A stretch of 64,000 bases of DNA from Sciurus carolinensis (lineage: Eukaryota; Chordata; Mammalia; Rodentia; Sciuridae). Under the pieces are notes generated by a model that had not been told where the DNA came from, searched no databases, and was given only the letters and a program-made list of their open reading frames with translations. Of the stretch, positions 34,160-46,525 are shown piece after piece; positions within the stretch are counted from its first letter, which is position 1; every line of letters starts with the position of its first letter. The position numbers were made by a program, and so were the translations under genes. The stretch covers positions 110,113,160 through 110,177,159 of the forward strand of contig NC_062219.1 in NCBI RefSeq assembly GCF_902686445.1, written 5' to 3'.

Positions 34160-34881
34160 ACCTGGCTATTATTAAGAACACAAGCAATAATAGATGTTGG
34201 CGTGGATGTGAGGGAAAAGGCACACTTGTACATTGCCGGTGGAGTTGCAAATTTGTGCAGCCACTCTGAAAAGCAGTATGGAGATTACTGAGAGAACTTG
34301 GAGTGGACCCACCTTTTGACCCAGCTATCCCACTCCTCGGTTTATACCCAAAGGACTTAAAATTAGCATACTACAGTGATGTAGCCACATGAATGTTTAT
34401 AGCAGCTCAATTCATAATAGCTAGCTTGTGGAATCAACCTAGATGCCCTTCAACAGATGGATGGATAAAGAAACTGTGGTATATATACACAGTGGAATAT
34501 TATTCAGCCACAAAGAAGAATAAAATTATGGCATTTGCAGGTAAATGGATGGAATTGGAGAATATCATGCCAAATGAAATAAGCCAATCCCAAAAAACCA
34601 AAGGTCAATGTTTTCCCTGATAAGTGGATACATAATGGGAGTGGGAGTGGGGAGTAAGAGAAGAATGGAGGAATTTTAGATTACATAGAGGAAATGGGGG
34701 GGAAAGAGGGTATGAAAGATGGTGGAATGAAACAGACATCATTACCCTATGTACACGTATGATTACATGAATGGTGTGAATGTACATCGTGTACAACCAT
34801 AGAAATGAAAAGTTGTACCCCATTTCTGTACAAAGAATCAAAATGAAGTCTGTAAAGTAAAAAAAAAAAAATTAAAAAAAC
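34160..34881 (+). mobile_element. 5'-truncated L1, 3' end of ORF2 plus 3' UTR and A tail
   Basis: The sense strand contains the end of L1 ORF2. The frame at 34393-34620 holds MFIAAQFIIASLWNQPRCPS and a later YIYTVEYYSATKK, both typical of the L1 ORF2 C-terminus, and it is interrupted upstream. A short 3' UTR and an A-rich tail (34858-34881) follow. The best preserved L1 in the window, but truncated far short of the full 6-7 kb, so unable to move by itself. Confidence 0.9.
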
Positions 34882-35369
34882 AATCCTGGATATGATATGT
34901 CTCTCCCTAGTGCCCCAGTCAAACAATTAGCCTTTAGCATTGGATAATTACATAAATGACCAGTGACTTCAGCCTATGGCTACCAACAGGACAGCCCAGG
35001 GTAGATGCATATGGTGCTCAGGTTTGATGGAAATCTCTACTAGTTTCCTAGTCACAATCTGAGAGATTCAATATCCAAAGGCAAACAAAGCAGCGATGGA
35101 GGCATTGATAGGAAAATTCAGGCAGTTATGTCATTTAATAGGAATTGAGGCATGGGACAATTGCCAGATAGTCAATTAAACAATATGTGTGTTTAAATGA
35201 TACATCCTGAAACAAAGAATTGCTTTTTGTCACTTAGTCAAAATGCATTTTACTTAAAGGAAAGTATTTTCTGCACCAGTGGCTTCTTTTTCTTTCTTTT
35301 CCTATTCCTCAATGGCTTGAACACTTCTGTGACCTTTTAAGAAAGACAATAGAACATAAGGAAAAGGAA

Positions 35370-35530
35370 GCAGCTATTAGGAGCCAAGAGACCTGAGTTC
35401 CTGGCCTGGTTTTGCCATAGATACTCTGAAACTTGAGGCATGTCTCCTTGAGACTAGATTTGCCTTTTCTCCAAGATGATGGCAATACCCTCTACCCTAA
35501 TTATCTTGAATAAGATTTGTTGGTTATGAA
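35370..35530 (+). mobile_element. MIR-like SINE
   Basis: 'caagagacctgagttcctgg', 'gttttgccatagatactctg', 'aacttgaggcatgtctcctt' and 'tccaagatgatggcaatacc' track MIR. Confidence 0.5.
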
Positions 35531-35564
35531 GAAAAGTGACATGTAATGTGTTTCAATGCTTTGG

Positions 35565-35785
35565 GCACCTATTTTGAATCAGATACTTTCATATTCTTTA
35601 TGTCTTTTAATGCTGAAGACAATAAATCCAAGTAAGTATTAGTAGTCATATTTATTGATAAGGAAACTATGATTTCGAGTAGTGATTTACCCAAGTCCCC
35701 ACAAGGATTGTAACCCAGTTCTTTTGACTTTGCACAGTTCTTTTGACTTTCCCCTTTAGTGCCCAAAGGATGCTGCCTTAGCCCA
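35565..35785 (-). mobile_element. MIR-like SINE, antisense
   Basis: 'ttatgtcttttaatgctgaa', 'ttgataaggaaactatgatt', 'gtgatttacccaagtcccca' and 'aacccagttcttttgacttt' match antisense MIR text. Confidence 0.5.
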
Positions 35786-36124
35786 TGTCCTGTGTGCCTG
35801 CCCTGTTCTCCATCAGTTGGGGGCTTCTTTTACTTTGAGAAAAGACAGAAAGTTGAAAAAGCACAGTGCCTGAGTCGGGATGTCGTCAGTCTGTGTCAAA
35901 CTCACACAGTCCTCCAAAGCAGTTGAGGCAGAAAGCAGGTGAATGAGGAAATGGACACACAGTGTCCAAGGCCTGGACTGCAAACGCTTTGTAATTTTTA
36001 CACAATCTGTCAAACATCTCAGCCCAAAGTACTTGTATTGGGATTATTCCCCAGCTCAGGAATACCTGAAGGACTAGTCCTGCCTTCCATCTGCAGGATT
36101 AAAAAGGACTTTCTAAGAAACAGC

Positions 36125-36285
36125 TTCCTCCACGTTGGCTGCCAATCATAACCAGCTGGGGAGCTTTCCAAACCGTCTCTAGAGCCCACCTGTACCCCAA
36201 ATCAATGAAATCAGAATCTGTCGTGATGGGAATAAATATTTTGATAGCCTCCCAATGCAGCCCCATCAGAGAACGATTGTTCCCA
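36125..36285 (+). mobile_element. MER5A-like hAT MITE
   Basis: 'aaccagctggggagctttcc', 'cacctgtaccccaaatcaat', 'gaaatcagaatctgtcgtga' and 'aatattttgatagcctccca' follow MER5A. Confidence 0.55.
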
Positions 36286-36866
36286 CAAAATAAAGGCAGT
36301 CTCCCCAAGGCAAATTTGAGCTTGGGCTATTTTAAGATCCAGACTCCAGTAATAGGAAGAAACTAGTCTGGCATCATTTCAAATAGTACCTTTATGTTTG
36401 GTTTGTTTCTGTTACACTAACACATGGTAAGTTCCTAGGGTCCACCCTCGCTCTGATTCTAAGCCACCTTAGCAGTCTTTAAAAAAATAAATAAATAAAT
36501 AACATCTTTCATTAACATGTTATTTAACTCTTAAAACTGGTATTCTGGGTGTCATTTAAGGATCAAATATTGACTTGCAAAGTATTTCTTCATATTTAGT
36601 AGAGAGATGTTACTAAACCAGGCCAGTTTTGCCTGTGGCACAGCATGCCAATCACTGAAACAATGAGTTTTGCAAGAGAAATAGTTTATCCAGGAAGTAG
36701 CCACAAGAGAACAGGTCTCAAATCTACCTTGCTGAGGATAGGGCTTAGTGATGTTCATAGGACAAAAAAGCAGGGTGGTCTATGGCGTGAGGAAAAGTGA
36801 TTGGGGGTAAGGAAGAGTGACACAATCAGTGGTCTGTGCACGTGGAATCAGGTTTTGTGGCTTTTT

Positions 36867-37086
36867 TGGGGGGGAGGGGATACCAGGGATTGAACCCAGG
36901 AGCACTAAACCACCGAGACACATCTCCAGCACTTTCCTTTTTTCTTATTAAATTTTTTTGGGGGGATAGGGTGTCACTAAATTACTTAGGACCTTGCTAA
37001 GTTTTGGAGGCTGGGTTTGAACTTGCAATTCTCCTGCCTCAGCCTCCTGAGTTGCTGGAATTACAGGAGTGAGCCACCGTGGCGGC
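36867..37086 (-). mobile_element. Composite B1-ID SINE, antisense, with target duplication
   Basis: 'accagggattgaacccagga', 'gcactaaaccaccgagacac', 'ggctgggtttgaacttgcaa' and 'cctgagttgctggaattaca' are in antisense order. Flanks tgtggcttttt at 36856-36866 and 37087-37097 form an 11-bp direct repeat. Confidence 0.9.
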
Positions 37087-37619
37087 TGTGGCTTTTTATA
37101 ATATGCTCGTTCAGAGAATGTTTACATTAGCATACTCTGAGGTTAGAGTTTTGGCTCTCTGACATCAAAAGGTCACCCTCTGGACACTTGCACAAGCCCA
37201 AGGAAAGGGCCGGTGGTTTTAACAAGTTTAAGATACCTCCAAGTTCCTGAAAAACAACTTAGGCAATCATAACCTTCCTGGCCCATACGTCACAGGTGTT
37301 ATCTATATAGCAAAGCTAATGCGAGTGCTGCTTAGCTACATGACCTCCAAACTTGGTGATAAAAGCAAGTGAAGCTAGAGGGTTTATTCAGGCTTTCCCC
37401 CCAGTTTTAGAAATGCATTAGAGGTGATCTGTTAAGTCATTGTGGGAAGGACAATGCAGCACTGATTCTACCAGACAGATAACACTACAGATAAATGCAG
37501 TTTTACAAAGTGACATTAGTCTTTCACGCTTTGACCTTTCTTCTGTCTTCTTTCCTTGAGGAGCCCATTAGGAAGGAAAACCACAGTGGGCTGCGGGACA
37601 GTGTCTAACCCAAGCCCTC

Positions 37620-37765
37620 CTCACTTCTGCTGCAGGGGCTTCAGTGGGCATGAGCATCACCAGGGAGCTTATTAAAAATGTCAGTTTCCAGGCCCCAGGC
37701 TCAGATTCAGTGTTTGTGGGAGCAGCAGAGAGAAATCCATGTTTAAGAAGCTCTCTAAGTGATTT
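37620..37765 (+). mobile_element. MER5A-like hAT MITE
   Basis: 'gcatgagcatcaccagggag', 'cttattaaaaatgtcagttt' and 'aggccccaggctcagattca' match the MER5A words around 'gcatcacctggga' and 'gattcagtaggtct'. Confidence 0.6.
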
Positions 37766-38109
37766 GGTACAGATGACCCCAGGAAATTCTCCTTCCCTCA
37801 TGCCCCACTTGGAATGAAGTATGTGTGTCTGTTCTCTCCCTGGGATGCCCTTTTAAGATGCAGATGTGACCTGGCTGGGGGGCTCACTAAGTTTCTCTGC
37901 TGTGGGCAGATGTAAGAATAAGGACAGTAAGAGGGTCTCAATATATGTTCATTGAGTGAGTGAAGGAGAGGAGGGTTCTGAGGCCAGGGTAAGTCAGAGG
38001 GAAGGCTTCCCAGAGGTGAAGATACTTGACTTTACACAAGACACATGGCCCTGGAGAGTCCTGAGAGGGCTGGACAGGGTCTAGCTGGGATGCCTAGGCC
38101 TTTCCCCAC

Positions 38110-38640
38110 AATTTAATTAGAAAAGTTAACACTTGACTCTTTGCAGACAATTTCAGGGGTTATAAAAATATGTAAAGGAAGGACTGAAAAGTTCTTTCTC
38201 CCCAATCCCACTCTTCTGTAATAATCACTACTTATAGTTTAGTATATCTCTTTCTAGACCATGTGTGTATGTGTGTGTGTGATATAAAGATGGAATGAGT
38301 GTGTGTGCTCTTCTACGTTCGATTTTTTAAAATTTAACAACATATCATGGACATCTTTCCATGTCACTGCATATATATCCTTCTTATTCTTCATTATGTG
38401 TTAACCAGGATGAACCCAAGATGTGACCTAGTAATGGCCATATAATTTGCTTCTAGTTTTTCCCTATTTCAAGTAATAATGCAGTTAATATCTTTGAACA
38501 CGGGTCTTTCGCCAACATGAGTTTCCTATTAGTGGATCCATTAGGATCCATTTGACTCCAAATTGGGTAGCTAAGTAGCCCACTAAAAATACTGTACTAA
38601 TATATATTCTTTTGACCCATATTACAAACTTACTCACAAT
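38110..38640 (-). mobile_element. Old LINE fragment, antisense
   Basis: 'catggacatctttccatgtc', 'ccctatttcaagtaataatg' and 'cagttaatatctttgaacac' resemble antisense old-L1 3' text. A short interrupted GT run is at 38264-38281. Confidence 0.45.
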
Positions 38641-38980
38641 TTATATTATAAGCTTTTATAGATTTTTACCTATTCAATAAGTGAGAAAAATCTCTCACTG
38701 GAGCAACTTGAATTTCTTAGTTTTCATCTGTTTCTTTGTTTCTGCACTCCTTTCTCCTGTGAACTGTTAATATAATTTAGCCAGAGCCGAAGCTCATCTT
38801 TGTTTTCACACATTGTGTTTTCTTATTTTCAAAATGGCACCTGTTGGCACACAGCAAATAATCATGTGCTGAAGAAGGTAAATTCCACAAAGAGGATGAA
38901 GGGTGAGGGAGATATTTTCCACTTTATCAAGGTATCAAATCCAGTGACTTATTATTAAAAACCACTGCTTATTATTTAGT

Positions 38981-39190
38981 ATGCAAGATCTTTTTTCCCC
39001 TTTTTTATTGATACTTTTTAGTTATACATAACACTAGAATAACATAATTATACAAGCATGAAATATATCTTATTCTAATTCAGACCCTAGTAGCTCTCCT
39101 TCCCTTTCCCTCTCCATATCCTGCTCCCTTCCCGCTATTGATCTTTCTGCCATTTACATATATGAATACACCATAACATGCAAGATCTTT
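38981..39190 (-). mobile_element. Severely truncated L1 3' end with target duplication
   Basis: The 13-mer atgcaagatcttt at 38981-38993 is repeated at 39178-39190. Between them is a T-rich start and 'tttagttatacataacacta' / 'gctctccttccctttccctc', the antisense of the same L1 3' UTR type seen at 5754-6100 and 59800-60050. About 185 bp inserted. Confidence 0.85.
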
Positions 39191-40034
39191 AAGACCTGGA
39201 GCAACATCTCCCATTCTCCAAAGTTTATTGATGAGAATGAAATAGGATCTGAATCTTAAGTATTTGTTGAACACATTAGTGAATATAAACATATAGACTG
39301 ATACAGACCTGGACTGTATGCCTGACCCTGCTGAGGCATCCAGAAACAAAGACAAGTGACATCTTCCCTGCTTCCCAATAGTTGAAAGCTGTCTTGGGGA
39401 TTTGAATGTGTAAAGTAAGAATTATAATGCAGGAAATGATTAAGAGAGGGAAGAGTAGATGTCTCCTATACTTCAGGATCTTAGCTCTAGAGGTAAAAGA
39501 TACATAAACACAACATTTCAACATACTGGAACAAGAACAGAGATTTGCAGAGGGTACCATGCAAGCATGAATTTTAAGGATGAGGAAGAATGAAGTGGGT
39601 GAGGAAATGTGGGGGAAAGTGTTTCAAGCAAAGACATAGTGAAACAGTGTACGTGTAGGAAACCAAACCATATTGGAATTCCCGGGATCTATAGAGTCTG
39701 AGGGGTCAGGTGGGCAGAGTGGGAGAGGACAGGGAGCAGTCACGACCCAGCACCTCATGTTGGGGAGCATGGTCCATGCTGAACTACCAAAAGGTTTTGA
39801 GCAAGGACCTGGTGTGACCATACATGCACTGTAGAAGTTGTTCTTTGGCCACCAGAGAGGAATGGATTTGAGGGATTAGGTGAGTAGCTGAAAGGGAGAG
39901 ACAGGTTAGGAAGCTTCTAGGGCCGTTAAGGAATAAGGTGATGCAGCTGTTGTAACAGGGCTAAAGAGTGGAGAGATTTCAGAGAAGGGACTTGGAGGCA
40001 AACTGGACTTGGGATGATGGAGGATTTAAAAGTA

Positions 40035-40130
40035 TATGTGGCCATGTATGTATAAAATGTCAAAATACATTCTACTGTCATGTATACTTAAGTATAAATT
40101 AAAAATAAATGAAAGCATAAATAAAAGTGT
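40035..40130 (+). mobile_element. L1 3'-terminal fragment
   Basis: 'aaaatgtcaaaatacattct', 'actgtcatgtatacttaagt' and 'aaaataaatgaaagcataaa' resemble the extreme 3' UTR and A-rich tail of a sciurid L1. Confidence 0.5.
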
Positions 40131-40884
40131 ATGTGAGCTTGATTTCTGTTTTTAGTGACTGGATGGATGATGATATTACTGACTGAAAAAGAAAAAACAG
40201 AATAACAAGAGGAGTAGGGGGATAAGGTTGTCAGTGCAGTGTTTTAACATGTTGACTGTGAGGAAAATGGGGCACCCTAGGGACATACCCAGTAGATAGT
40301 CACATATGCATATGAGGCTCTCAGGAAAGTGATAAACACTAAAGGTTAAAATTGAGAAATAAATGAATGAATTCAGGAGGCACTGGATTTCAAGGCAGAG
40401 GACTTCATTGGTCTCCCCCATAACTTACTTGCAGCCAGGCATGACTCCCAGGACATGTCCCTTGGAGGGCCTCTCAAAACTGAGGAATGAATTTTGCAGG
40501 TCTGAATGAATTCTGACCTGGATCCTTGAAGCCCTTGTGATCTCTCCCAGGAGCAAGAGAAGTCAGTATTCAGTGCAGCATTTTAGTGTCGAATGAGAAT
40601 GAGCTGCTTATTGATCGATTGCTAAAGTTCCCTTCCTTAGTTAGAGAACAATCCCCAAGCCTAGTAGTAGTTTGCTTGTGGTGAAAGAAAAATCGGGCTT
40701 TTCTGATACAGGCTGCACTGTCAAAACTAAGAGCACCGCTAGGGAAGATGGTCTTCCCATCAACAGGCAGTAAGACAGGAGGGAGGGTCTCTTTTAGCCC
40801 TTATCTGTCCTATGTTAGTGTTTTGTTCAGGTACTCTGTCAACTCAGAGTCTGGTTTTAGGGGAAACAACACACAGGATCAGCA

Positions 40885-41155
40885 CTGTGGTACCTCGGAG
40901 AGTTACACAGTCCCATCCTGGATCTGCCACTTTCTAGTACAGGAAACTTGGACAAGTTATTTTGCTTTTCTGAATCTTGGTCTCCTGATCTTGTTAAAAC
41001 TGGGTAAATGAGAAAAATATCTATTCTCCTACCTCTAGGACTGTTGTTTTATAGCATTTTTGGAAATCCCATATAAACATCATTGTTGGAGGGTGCCTGG
41101 CAGAGAGCCCATGCTTAGGAAGCCTCAGTAAACAGTTGTTGAATGAACTGTGCCA
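40885..41155 (+). mobile_element. MIR SINE
   Basis: 'gatctgccactttctagtac', 'aacttggacaagttattttg', 'tctgaatcttggtctcctga' and 'gggtgcctggcagagagccc' run in MIR order, with the 'gttgttgaatgaactg' end. Confidence 0.6.
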
Positions 41156-41439
41156 CGAATGACCTTTGCTCATGTATTCAACAAGCGCTCACAGATCTCC
41201 TCCTCTGTGCAGGGCACTGTGCTCCCTGCTAGGGCTAGAAAGAGAATAGATGCCAGGAAGGACACCGAAGAACCTTAAGGGCAAATTACTAAATGAAAGA
41301 TACCAGTTGAAAAGGCGGTAGTCTCTCTGATTCCAACGACAGGGTACTTCAAAAAAAGCAAAACTAAGAAGCGAGGCAGGAGGGAGGATGAATGGGTGGA
41401 TTCCAGAGGATTTTTAGGGCAGTGCCAATGCTCTGTATG

Positions 41440-41710
41440 ATACTGTAACCATAGGTACAAAGCATTCATTTGTCCAAAATTAGAATATACAACACCAAGA
41501 GAGAACCCTAAGGTAAATGGTGGGCTTCAGGTGACTCTGATGTGTCACTGTAGGTTCATCAATTGTAATAAACGTACCACTGTGGTGTGGGGTCACTAGA
41601 GGAGGCTGTGCCTGTGGGGGCAGAGGGAGCAAAGGACATAGGAGAACTCTATATTTTCTGCTCAACTTTTCTGTAAACCTAAAACCACTCTTAAAAAAAA
41701 AAAAGAAAAG
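41440..41710 (+). mobile_element. Old L1 (L1M/ME-type) 3' end
   Basis: 'caattgtaataaacgtacca', 'ctctatattttctgctcaac', 'ttttctgtaaacctaaaacc' and 'actcttaaaaaaaaaaaaga' match the well-known old-L1 3' terminus. The tail has degraded to AAAAG repeats. Confidence 0.65.
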
Positions 41711-42964
41711 AAAAGAAAAAGAAGAAGTCTCCTCAATAAAGACAGAGGGAGAGAGAGTGGACTATGTACTCCCTCAAGGCACCCAAGGCTTATAGTAGAA
41801 GAAAGATATGTAAAAGATTCTCAAATAGTAATCATGGGACGTATCATCACGTGTGCACACAATGTGGGCAAGCTCCTTCATCTTTCATTGTTCTCGTATT
41901 TCATCTTTCTTTGTGACAGGTGCATGAAAAGGGTGAGTCCTGTTTGTTGTTTGACAGGACTCCTTAATTTTTATGCACTGGAGAGTAAATGGGCACGCAG
42001 TGGTGAGTAGCTCTGACCACCTGCAGCCTCCCAGGAAGGGCAACGGGGTGGTGTGACCAGCTTTCACTGGGTCTGACTCAGTACCTGCAGGAGCACCTGA
42101 GAAGGAACAGGAGAGGGGTTGGTGTTGAACGGTGAACTCAACTAAACCACATTGGGGTGGTTGTTTTGCATCCCTGGGTCCTTTCATTTGAAGACTTTCC
42201 CCAAGATGCCTATAAGTGAGGCAGAGCTTAGATTGAATTTGACTCTTTGTATCTTAGTGCTGGGAGGCTTTGTTAAGAATGTTAAGTCCAGTGTCCACTG
42301 ATGCACTTGCCATGTGCTGTGTTAATGGGAGATCAATGATTGATTCTCTCTTCAGTTTGGTTCATCTTGTGATTCCCTGGGATAGGAAAACCTCTCCCCA
42401 ACAATGGCTAGGTTAAGGTTAAAAAAAAAAATTAAGTTCAATGTAATTGAATTAACCTCAATGTAATTAAAAAAAAATCACTTGGGAGAGATTTCTGCCA
42501 CCTAGCATGGTGTGGATGTAGCCAATGAGCGAAACCAAGTGTGAGGGACCTTGCAATGAAAAAGTACGTAGACTGCAAAGGTGTCTTAGAATAATGATTA
42601 CTTTTTGTACCTAGGATTGCATTACAAACTTTTGGCAAAGTGAATTTAACTGGAGATATCAAAAAAATTACAGGGCAAAACAGAAATTCTCTTCTAAATG
42701 ATTTGCTACGATCTCAACATAGATTCAGTGGAGCAATCATTATTGGTTTATGCTGGAACTTCTTCACTGAATGAAAACTTTTGGGCTGATTTTCTCCAAA
42801 GATTTAATGAAATTACAAAGGTGGTATGAAACAGTTACATAGGGAAGAGTGGAAATGTGAGTCCACAAGGTAGACCTCACAGGGATAAAATGGGGCCATT
42901 AAAGCCAGGCCTGCAGTTCATCAGTGCAACGTGCTTTATCCTACCCAGGTCCCTCATGCGATGT
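41711..42964. other. Intronic single-copy DNA
   Basis: No gene. Open frame 41885-42187 (-) has no recognised domains. An A run lies at 42421-42433. Confidence 0.35.
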
Positions 42965-43260
42965 TCCATCTCTTTTCCCTTCAGTTTTCAAATAACAGGC
43001 TGCTGCTCATCTTTCAAATCTGATTTTAAGTGTCTTCTCCTCAGAGAGGCTTCCCAATGAACCTCCCTGCAAAGGAGGTTCCCTCACTGTGATATTTGCC
43101 CATCAATTCCTTTAATAGCTTTGATCACAATTTATACTCATACATCTATTTGCTTATGTGTTTGTCCTGTCTCCCACAATGGATCCTAAGACCCCACCCC
43201 TAGTATAGGCTGTCCACAGCTGTTTTATTCCTCAAGGTCTAAATGCTTCCAAGAGTATCT
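42965..43260 (+). mobile_element. L2 fragment
   Basis: 'tcttctcctcagagaggctt', 'cccaatgaacctccctgcaa', 'tgtgtttgtcctgtctccca' and 'caatggatcctaagacccca' have the layout of the L2 3' region in sense (ttccaggaagccttccctga / tctccccactagactgtaag). Confidence 0.5.
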
Positions 43261-43499
43261 GATGTATGGGAGTTGGTCCGTAGATAATACATGTGAAAAT
43301 GATAATTTGGGAAATTACCATCTCAATGGAAGAGGACTCATTTGTGAGGCAGCTGGTGTATATCCAAGTGCAGTCTCACCTTCTGGTTATGAAAACTTAG
43401 GCAATGAGCATCTTTTCTCAAAACTGTGAGCTTTATTTCTGTATTTTCCTAAAAATGCATTGTATCCGCTTGGCTAGAAAAGGGGTGAGAGTTGGGAGC

Positions 43500-43640
43500 A
43501 CCCCACATGTGACACTGAGTCAACTGAGCTCTTTGATGGCGGGTCTAGGTCTTATTCATTAATTTATCTCCAGTGTCAACCCCAATGCCTGGCACAAAGC
43601 AGTCACCCAAGAAATGTTTGTGAATTTAACCAAATCAAGA
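43500..43640 (+). mobile_element. L2 3'-end fragment
   Basis: 'ggtctaggtcttattcatta', 'tctccagtgtcaaccccaat', 'gcctggcacaaagcagtcac' and 'ccaagaaatgtttgtgaatt' give the L2 3' end in sense. Confidence 0.6.
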
Positions 43641-44379
43641 TATTACTGTCTTCTTCCTAGAAGGAAGAAATTGAAACAATTCAAAGTAATACTCTTTGAT
43701 TTTCTGCCGCCTAAGTTTTGTGGGGGTAGAAGTAATCTATCTGGCACATCATTTAAAAATTGCACAGTTGGGTGAAGTATATGTCAAAATAGAATCAAGG
43801 CTACCTCCCCAGATGTGGATTAAAGAGAACCATGTATTTCAGCACTACAGAAATAAATTTCCTCTGCATCTGCCTCCCCATGATCCCATAATAACACACA
43901 GAAATGTTTTATTCTATTTCTTTGAGATCCTAAATTGGAGGGAGATGTATTTATATGGAAATAAATGGGGTAAAAAAGAAATAGACTTAAATACAAAGAT
44001 GCTCCTAGAATTCTAGGGTAGGACTTTCATGTTGTATCCTGCTCCCTCAGGACAGGCATTAAAAGTAATAGTACAATTGCAGTTAGATCAATTATTTCTC
44101 TTTTCAAGAATGCATTTGCATTGTATAATAGCTTATACCTTTCAGGAAGTAATTTTGTATGTAACTCAAAGAGTTCATGCCATGCAGGGAGATAGTTAAA
44201 TAAGATGAAGGGCATTTCATTCTTTACCTGGGGGGAGAATTTCTTTTTTAAACAATCTGGTAGCTGTTCTTCACCTTCATTTGCAGACTGGGCATTTACT
44301 ATTTCTATATATTTACTTTACTTCCATTCACCTAGACACATTGCCAATAATATTAATTAGTGCTCACTTATTGAGTCAT
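43641..44379. other. Intronic DNA with an unsupported open frame
   Basis: An open frame of 106 codons (43696-44016 +) has no initiation context of note, no family signature and no splice context. I treat it as chance. Confidence 0.35.
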
Positions 44380-44585
44380 TAAGTACAAAGATTTGGGAAA
44401 CCAACAGACCTGGATACAAATCCTAGTTTTATAAGCTTTTAGCTGAGTGGCTAATCTGTCTTAATTAGCTAGTTCATCTCCGAAATAGGATAAGAATAGT
44501 CACTGCCTCATTATTAGGTTTACATTGGGGGATTAAGTGAGATGCTACCTATGAAATACTCTGCTCAGTGCCTATCTTATATGCA
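44380..44585 (+). mobile_element. MIR SINE
   Basis: 'cagacctggatacaaatcct', 'gctagttcatctccgaaata', 'ggataagaatagtcactgcc' and 'attaagtgagatgctaccta' follow MIR. Confidence 0.6.
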
Positions 44586-44629
44586 TTTTGGGGAAAATAG
44601 GTCTTTTGTTCTTTGTTTATGGATTGGTC

Positions 44630-44835
44630 CCTGTGTTAGGTGTGCTATGTATATTGATAAATAATATTACTTAAATTTTACAGTAACTTCAGGGAATGTA
44701 ACTTTTATCTTCAATTTACAGATAAAGACACTGAGGTTCTGAGAGGTTGTATAACCAGATTATAGGGCTAGAAAGTCTTGAATTCAGAATTTCTGCATGT
44801 TGGTCTAGTGCTTTTTGCATTATATTACATTATCT
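44630..44835 (-). mobile_element. MIR SINE, antisense
   Basis: 'caatttacagataaagacac', 'tgaggttctgagaggttgta', 'agggctagaaagtcttgaat' and 'ctagtgctttttgcattata' give MIR in reverse. Next to the sense copy at 44380, so the two MIRs form an inverted pair. Confidence 0.6.
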
Positions 44836-45149
44836 CTGTTGAAAAAAATCAGTTAATGGAAATATCATTTTATGATTCTTATTACTTTACTTTTCAGGTA
44901 TCTATAATTGCCTTAACTCTATACATATAGCCTTTCTCTGAAATTTTGTCAATTTCTGAATACATTTCCCCTTTCATTTCATATCTTTGCTCAAGAACCT
45001 GCAAAAACAATACAGTTTTTTAATGAAAATCTGCACCTTTAAAAATAGTTTTAAAAGTGCATCATTGTGTTGTTGGCTCATGTCGACCTTAGACTAGCAC
45101 TGAGGTCCTTTTTATCATAAACAGCACCTCATACCCAGCTTGATTCTGT

Positions 45150-45500
45150 GTAGGTTCTAAACAATGTGTACATCAGTCTTCAGTTGCAAACATCAGAAAA
45201 CCCAACTCAAGATTGTCTGAGCCAAAAAGGGATTTCACCGACCACTAGAACAGAAAATTCTAGGGGTGTCAAGTTCCAGGCACCATGAAATCTGTCACTC
45301 AGAGGACACATGAGAACTCGGGGCTTCCTCTCTCCACACCTTGGCCTGTTTTCTCTCGGTAGGCTTTGCTGTCTGTCAGGTTCTGTCTTGCGGTGGCAGG
45401 ATGCAGTGACAGCTCACAGTCCTGTTCCGGTTTCTCCTAAGTCCAGAAGAAGAGCAAATGACCTCAAACACATTTCTGATGCAAGTCCCAGAATTCGCCA
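45150..45500. mobile_element. Unresolved old repeat
   Basis: 'cagttgcaaacatcagaaaa', 'cccaactcaagattgtctga' and 'ccaaaaagggatttcaccg' look like a widespread mammalian repeat (words similar to 'ggaatttattggctca'), but I cannot name the family. Confidence 0.3.
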
Positions 45501-46289
45501 ACATGAGCAGCCAGAGAATGGAGAAGGTATAGATCTCCTGGGAAATTTTTGAGACCTTTTTGTTTACTTGTATTTCAGAACTGTGATCTGTTTGGCCATG
45601 GGCATCTGCCTATTTTCCTCAAAATGTTATGCATTCTACTCTTACCAGCATTCCTTGTTCCATCCCAGTGTCCCTTGTCTCACTTCTCCCCCGCCCTGGC
45701 CCTCTTTACCACCATGCCCTTTTCTTGGTTATTAAGGACCATCTCTGGTTAATTGGCATGCTGGACCTAGTGCCAGAAGAAAAATCAGATGTTAGATCAG
45801 AGACATACTAGTCAACAGTCTGCGGGTTTGAAAGAAATGTTACATATATTTATCTTGGGTCTCTTCCAAGACTTTTTGTATGTATTTGTGAAATAGTTAT
45901 ATTTTTATGTGATTTTGCCAGAGCTCCAAAGTAAGGGCTTGGCCATTAAGTAAGGACAATCACCAGAATGATAAATCCTGCCAAAACGGCACGGTGATGC
46001 AACAGAACATGACCTCAGATCGCTTTTCTCCTGCCTTCTGACTCCGTGGTTTTCTTTTTCCTAGGGCTGTGTATATTTAATTTTTGTGCCCCATCACTTG
46101 GTCCCTGTGTTTCTTTTCTCATTTCTTTCGTGGGTGTCTCTGTGTTTAAGCAGAATTCCAGAATTCTCAAGCCTATCCATTCCTTATAAAGACTAATCAT
46201 TCACAGATTCCACCAAATTAATAGCAGTTTTTAAATCTCTAGTAGCATCCTAACCTCCTCCAGCCGTATCTTACTCCACATGTACAGCA

Positions 46290-46525
46290 GAGCATGGTGT
46301 TTGATAGTATGGGCTTTAATGATGGGAAAGCTGGGTCAGAGCTCCGGGTCCGTTGTTGGTAATTATCCTCGGACAAGTTAAGTCTCTTTAAGTCTCTGCT
46401 TCCTTATTTGTGAAATGGAATTAATAGCACTGCCTCATCCAGTTATTATGGACATGAAGTGAGCTAATAAGGGATTCAGAGCTCCCAGCACATGGAGGAA
46501 TTTTAGTAAATGTCAACTATTATTT
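46290..46525 (+). mobile_element. MIR SINE
   Basis: 'gagcatggtgtttgatagta', 'tgggctttaatgatgggaaa', 'gaaatggaattaatagcact', 'gcctcatccagttattatgg' and 'cccagcacatggaggaattt' follow MIR nearly end to end. Confidence 0.6.

Noticed and set aside
34393..34620. Open frame that could be taken for a small gene
   Set aside because: It is the C-terminal remnant of L1 ORF2 in a truncated element.
43696..44016. 106-codon open frame
   Set aside because: No protein signature and no flanking splice sites or promoter; treated as chance.
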